The notes under the pieces are model-generated. The model did not search any database, had not been told where the DNA came from, and saw nothing but the letters and a program-made list of their open reading frames with translations. A stretch of 64,000 bases of DNA from Actinocatenispora sp963805605 (lineage in GTDB: Bacteria; Actinomycetota; Actinomycetes; Mycobacteriales; Micromonosporaceae). Shown here one piece after another: positions 60,504 through 64,000 of the stretch (position 1 is its first letter; each line of letters opens with the position of its first letter). The stretch spans positions 3,410,001-3,474,000 of the forward strand of contig CAWDUX010000002.1 of assembly GCA_963805605.1 (NCBI GenBank). The letters are read 5' to 3'. The position numbers were made by a program, and so were the translations under genes.

Positions 60504-61813
60504 GAGCTGCCCGCCCGACCGTGGCCGCCCTCCTCACCGCGCTGTTCCTCGTGCCGGCAACGCCCGCCCGCGCCGACCCCGCCAGCGGGTCGTCGTCGGA
60601 CTGCGCGCCCGCCGGCCGCAGCATCGTCGCCGAACCCTGGCCGCAGACCATGCTCGACCCGCAACGGGCCTGGCCGTTCGCCACCGGCAGGGGCGTCACC
60701 GTCGCGGTCCTCGACTCAGGTGTGGACGCCCACCAGCCAGGCCTGCACGGCCGGGTGGGCGCCGGCGCGGACTTCCTGCACGGGAAGGGCAACCGGTCGG
60801 GTGACAGCGACTGCGTCGGCCACGGCACCGAGGTCGGCGGCATCATCGCGGCCCAGCGCGCCGACTCGATCGGCTTCGCCGGCATCGCCCCCGGAGCGAA
60901 GCTGCTTCCGGTGACGGTCAGCGAGAAGGAGGTCATGTCCGACGGCGACACCAGTGGGGACACCGTGGACGCGGCGGGCCTGGCAGCCGCCGTACGGTGG
61001 GCGGTGGACGCCGGGGCCGATGTACTGAACATGTCCCTGGTGCTCTACGACGACGACCCGCGGCTGAGGGCCGCGATCGGGTACGCGCAGGGTAAAGGCG
61101 TCGTCGTGGTGGCCGCGGTCGGCAACGAAGGGGCAAGGGACGCCAAGAACCGGGAGCCGTACCCGGCCTCGTACGACGGGGTGATCGGTGTCGGTGCCGT
61201 GGACAGCAACGGTTTCCGGGCGGACAGTTCGCAGCACGGCTCGTACGTCGATGTCGTCGCGCCCGGCGTGCAGGTCGTCACCACGGCCCGGCACAGTGGC
61301 CAGGTCCGGGTGGACGGTACGAGCTTCGCCACCCCGTTCGTGTCCGGGGTCGCCGCACTGGTCCGGCAGCGTTATCCGCGGCTGACCCCCGCGCAGGTCG
61401 CGACCCGCATCATGGCCACCGCCAACCCGGCCAGCGGGGGTACCGACTCGTACGGTCACGGCATCGTCGACCCGTACCGTGCGGTCACCGAACCGCTGAG
61501 CACCACCTCGCCGCAGGCGCTGCCGGCGCTGGCGAAGAATTCGTCGCGGCCACTCGCCGCCGCCAACGCGACGCAACGGCACCGGGCCACCCGACTGGCG
61601 GTGACCCTGTCCGTGGTCGTACTGCTGGTTGCCGCAGGGATGCTGCTGGTCGCTGCGGTGGCCCGGCAGGGTCGCCGTCGTGGTTGGTCGCCGCTGCTGC
61701 CGGCGCCGTCGCTGCGGGGCGACGCCCCGGCACCCTCGCCGACGGGCGTCTCGCCGTTCGCGCTGCCCGCCGCCAGCGAACCTGGACCAGCGGAGCCGTC
61801 CGCGTCGCCCTGA
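60500..61813 (+). CDS. mycP: Type VII secretion-associated serine protease mycosin
   Basis: This 437-residue S8 protease has a signal peptide (MRAARPTVAALLTALFLVPA, TPARA) and a mature N-terminal extension with Cys (SSSDCAPAGRS). Catalytic residues are Asp in VAVLDSGVDAHQ, His in DCVGHGTEVGGIIA and Ser in VDGTSFATPFVSG. A membrane helix (LAVTLSVVVLLVAAGMLLVA) and a Pro-rich cytosolic tail follow. Paired cysteines (SDCAP, DSDCVGHG) suggest the disulfide-held propeptide-like extension known in mycosins. It is the last gene of the plus-strand operon and is followed by a strong hairpin. Confidence 0.92.
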   Translation: MRAARPTVAALLTALFLVPATPARADPASGSSSDCAPAGRSIVAEPWPQTMLDPQRAWPFATGRGVTVAVLDSGVDAHQPGLHGRVGAGADFLHGKGNRSGDSDCVGHGTEVGGIIAAQRADSIGFAGIAPGAKLLPVTVSEKEVMSDGDTSGDTVDAAGLAAAVRWAVDAGADVLNMSLVLYDDDPRLRAAIGYAQGKGVVVVAAVGNEGARDAKNREPYPASYDGVIGVGAVDSNGFRADSSQHGSYVDVVAPGVQVVTTARHSGQVRVDGTSFATPFVSGVAALVRQRYPRLTPAQVATRIMATANPASGGTDSYGHGIVDPYRAVTEPLSTTSPQALPALAKNSSRPLAAANATQRHRATRLAVTLSVVVLLVAAGMLLVAAVARQGRRRGWSPLLPAPSLRGDAPAPSPTGVSPFALPAASEPGPAEPSASP

Positions 61814-61835
61814 CAGGTATCCGCCGTGTGCGGCA

Positions 61836-61867
61836 CGACGCCGGGAGCTGGGCGGCTCCCGGCGTCG
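61836..61867. terminator. Bidirectional terminator between mycP and the WXG100 genes
   Basis: A perfect 13-bp stem (61836-61848 with 61855-61867) closes a 6-base loop, lying between convergent mycP and the esx-type operon. It can serve both strands. Confidence 0.82.
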
Positions 61868-61887
61868 GGTGGTGCGGGTTCGACCGG

Positions 61888-62187
61888 TCAGCCGGGGAAC
61901 AGCTGCTTGGCGCGCTGGTCGGCCTGTGACATCCGGTCGCTGGCACCCACCAGGGCCATCTTGAGCCGCAGCAGGGTGTCCGCGATCTCCCGGGCGCCGT
62001 CCTCCCAACGCTTCCGGCAGTCGTCGAACTGCCGGGCGGAGTCGGAGTCCCAGTTGCCGCGCAGCCGGTTGAAGTCGCCGTTGACGTCCTCCAACTTGCC
62101 GTGCATCAGCCCGACGAAGCTGTCGATGTCGCCGGCCGCGCCCTGGATCGTGCCGTGGTTGTACAGCAGGTGGCTGTTGTCGCCCAC
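61888..62187 (-). CDS. WXG100 family protein (ESAT-6-like)
   Basis: This 99-residue two-helix protein of ESX-substrate size reads TIQGAAGDIDSFVGLMHGKL, RLRGNWDSDSARQFDDCRKR and ADTLLRLKMALVGASDRMSQ. The turn has W-D-S rather than W-x-G. The C-terminal helix ends in a short tail with no clear YxxxD. GTG 62187 has GGAG upstream. It is the second gene after its partner at 62225, so the two probably form the secreted heterodimer of this T7SS. Confidence 0.85.
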   Translation of the reverse strand: MGDNSHLLYNHGTIQGAAGDIDSFVGLMHGKLEDVNGDFNRLRGNWDSDSARQFDDCRKRWEDGAREIADTLLRLKMALVGASDRMSQADQRAKQLFPG

Positions 62188-62224
62188 CGGTTTCTCCTCT
62201 CAACGGATGGTTGAAGCCGGGCGG

Positions 62225-62539
62225 TCAGCCCCGCAGCAACCCGGCGACGGCCTTCTGTACTTCCTGCGCCGAGTCCTGGTCGCTGGCGTCGAAGTCACGG
62301 CCGGCGGTCTCGATGCCGCTGGACACGTCGTTCAACGCATCGACGACCTTGGTCAGGCTCTGCCGCATGGTCTCCTGCGCCCTGCCGAACTCGACCGCCG
62401 CGGCGCCCTTGAAACCGCCGGGCAGCGTTTCCAGTTCACGCAGCAGCTTGGCCAGCCCGCTGGCGATGTCCGATCCGTTGTCCCTGGCCTTCTTGGCCGC
62501 GGCCTGCATCTCGGGCGTCTGGGTGTTGAGGACAGTCAA
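62225..62539 (-). CDS. WXG100 family protein (CFP-10-like)
   Basis: This 104-residue two-helix protein reads EMQAAAKKARDNGSDIASGL, ELETLPGGFKGAAAVEFGRA and VVDALNDVSSGIETAGRDFD. The turn has F-K-G in place of W-x-G. The start is TTG 62539 with a GGGGG upstream, unusual but the only start with a ribosome-binding site. It is the first gene of the two-gene unit, 37 bases ahead of the partner. Likely a secreted ESX substrate or partner. Confidence 0.8.
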   Translation of the reverse strand: MTVLNTQTPEMQAAAKKARDNGSDIASGLAKLLRELETLPGGFKGAAAVEFGRAQETMRQSLTKVVDALNDVSSGIETAGRDFDASDQDSAQEVQKAVAGLLRG

Positions 62540-62877
62540 GGTGGTGTCACCCCCGTTCCAGATGGGTCCTCCCGGATGTGGGGAGGACGTGGCTCGACGG
62601 CACGAATGCCTCTGTCAGGGATGAACAGTATCGGCCCACACCAAACTTTGCACCCGTCGAGCGCCGATGTGATCACGTCGAGTAGCCGACTGCTGATCCA
62701 ACTTCCGGAAAGTTCCGGTCGCCGACGGCGACGGGCCGTACGGCAGGTGGTCCGGGCGCCACGAGGGCGCCCGGACCACGCCGCGGGGCGGCCCGGAGCT
62801 CAACCCACCGGGCCGACATCCCGTGGTGTCAGGCTCTCAGCATACGGTTCGGCCTGCGGCCACAGCGTTCCGGAAGC
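62540..62877. other. Gene-free stretch between T7SS substrates and geosmin synthase
   Basis: About 340 bases without a coding region. The left part should hold the promoter of the two WXG100 genes; the right part holds the geosmin synthase terminator. Inverted text TTCCGGAA and GTCGCCGACGGCGAC occurs at about 62700-62732. Confidence 0.5.
62747..62779 (-). terminator. Terminator hairpin after geosmin synthase
   Basis: A perfect 14-bp stem (62747-62760 with 62766-62779) with loop ACGAG lies about 100 bases beyond the leftward geosmin synthase stop. Confidence 0.78.
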
Positions 62878-64000
62878 TCAGTGCACGGCGGCCGGTCGTA
62901 GGCCGGGTGCGGTTGGCGACCGGTACAGGGTCCGGGCGCGGTGCCGCCGCAGCTCCGCCCCGGTGTAGCGGGCGCACCGGCGGTGCCATTCCAGGATCCC
63001 GGACATCCAGTCCTTCAGGTCGTCGGCGTGCCGCAGCAGCACCCGGCGGGTCGGTTCGGCCAGGTCGTACTCGTCGAACAGCGCGGGCAGGTCGTGGGCG
63101 AGGAGGTACTCGAACTCCCGCATCCGCGCGGTCATCAGCCCGGCCACGATGTCGCGCGCCGTCCACCGGTCCACGGTCAGGAAGTTCTGCACCACCAGCA
63201 CCATGTTGTGCACCTCGCCCTCGTACTCGATCTCCTTCTGATACGAGTACAGGTCGTTGGTGAAGCAGGCGTAGTCCTGCGCCGCGGTGTCCAGCTCGTG
63301 CAGGACCCGGGTGCCGTACAGCTCCGGTGGCACCTGGTCGGAGTGCGCGAGCCGGGCCAGGCTCATGGTCATGTCGGAGCCGAACGTACGGCGGCGCATC
63401 TCCACGTAGTCGACCGGATCGGGTACCCGGTGCTGGGCCTGGTTGGCCAGTTCCCACAGCCAGCTGGCGGTCATCTCCCGCACCGCGGTACGGAACTGCC
63501 GCCGGGCCGGCATGCTCATTCCGCCGGCGGTACGGCGCCACAGGTCGCCCAGTCCGCGTTCCACCGGGTTGGTCGGTTCGGGTGTGTCACCGGCGTCCAG
63601 TGGCATGAACTCCGACAGCCGCTGGTCGCACAGCTTGGCCGCGGCCAGCTCGCGGGTCGCGCCGAACACGACCGGGAAGTAGTCGTCGCCGTAGGTGCCC
63701 CAGGCCAGCCAGTCGGCGGACAGGTCGAGCTGCCCGGGTTCGGCGTCGGGGTGGATCATCGCGGCGCAGTGCGCGAAGTCGAAGCCGAGGAACCGGCGTT
63801 CGTCCCACAGCCCGTCGCGTTCGACCCCGGCTACCGCGTCGAACATGCCCATCCGCCGGGCCCAGCCGACCGCGTACCGGCGGGTCGCGTCGAGGTGCGG
63901 GCTGATGCGTACCGGGTAGGGCATGTACAGCTCGGGCAGGGTGAGGTGACCGACCGGCTGGTACGGCCGGTGCGCGTGCTGTCGGGTGCGTCCGCGCAGG
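62878..64000 (-). CDS. geoA: Geosmin synthase, C-terminal half (5' part beyond the window)
   Basis: This is the C-terminal terpene-synthase-like domain of the bifunctional germacradienol/geosmin synthase, which turns germacradienol into geosmin. The frame is open to the window edge and begins RQHAHRPYQPVGHLTLPELY, the typical linker between the two domains. It continues MPYPVRISPHLDATRRYAVG, with the metal site in WGTYGDDYFPVVFG and the NSE-type motif in FTNDLYSYQKEIEYEGEVHN. The C-terminus has DLKDWMSGILEWHRRCARY. The N-terminal germacradienol domain should follow beyond 64000; a start at 63924 would miss it. Confidence 0.9.
   Translation of the reverse strand, partial: LRGRTRQHAHRPYQPVGHLTLPELYMPYPVRISPHLDATRRYAVGWARRMGMFDAVAGVERDGLWDERRFLGFDFAHCAAMIHPDAEPGQLDLSADWLAWGTYGDDYFPVVFGATRELAAAKLCDQRLSEFMPLDAGDTPEPTNPVERGLGDLWRRTAGGMSMPARRQFRTAVREMTASWLWELANQAQHRVPDPVDYVEMRRRTFGSDMTMSLARLAHSDQVPPELYGTRVLHELDTAAQDYACFTNDLYSYQKEIEYEGEVHNMVLVVQNFLTVDRWTARDIVAGLMTARMREFEYLLAHDLPALFDEYDLAEPTRRVLLRHADDLKDWMSGILEWHRRCARYTGAELRRHRARTLYRSPTAPGLRPAAVH

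Overview
The window is high-GC actinobacterial DNA. GC-rich third positions, GTG starts, ATGA/GTGA gene overlaps, a tmRNA, DUF397/DUF5753 regulators, a geosmin synthase and a type VII secretion (T7SS/ESX) locus point to a filamentous actinomycete, most likely of the Micromonosporaceae. The family assignment is inference.

Layout. 1-8200: end of an ABC-2 permease, small conserved actinobacterial genes (Rv3235-like, excisionase-type HTH, DUF6912), a membrane protein, pruA, a broken SRPBCC gene, kynA and a MarR regulator. 8300-10000: a membrane serine/threonine kinase. 10390-15240: PadR regulator, prfB, ftsE, ftsX, smpB and ssrA (tmRNA). The five protein genes here carry many one-base indels, most plausibly sequence errors. 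15300-16900: an intergenic repeat array, mscL with a zinc-ribbon tail, and a DedA protein. 17000-26000: a tightly coupled minus-strand operon (GT2, DUF2064, methyltransferase, cytochrome b/molybdopterin oxidoreductase, membrane protein), divergent from a GT-C-like membrane protein plus a two-component system, then mtnP and an NAD-dependent epimerase, both frameshifted. 26300-29000: a YqgE protein, tRNA-Ala(GGC), a nested inverted repeat and an AbiE-like toxin-antitoxin pair. 29000-39000: MFS transporter, phospholipase D-like protein, regulators with a probable deletion scar, a VOC protein, a PLL-like lectin, a secreted serine hydrolase, a DUF3887 protein and a DUF5685 protein with a Cys-rich tail.

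39100-46200 is an insertion zone. An ISAs1-family element (9-bp target duplication) has an IS5-family element nested inside it (TAA duplication). It is followed by a visibly AT-richer island of ESX-flavoured unknown genes, including a WxG protein with a hydrophobic hairpin, and by an IS630-family element (TA duplication).

46400-62550 is the T7SS locus. EccC leads a minus-strand set (helical protein, PPE/WXG-like proline-rich protein, mycosin, three small accessory genes). EccD, EccB, EccE, a proline-rich protein and a second mycosin run divergently on the plus strand. Two small WXG100-like proteins face them, separated by a strong terminator. The window closes with the C-terminal half of geosmin synthase.

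The best candidate for something undescribed is the island at 41617-45052 beside the T7SS: an anchored beta-propeller, a small helical partner-like protein, a WxG helical protein with a membrane hairpin, and a paralogue of a gene embedded in the T7SS operon.
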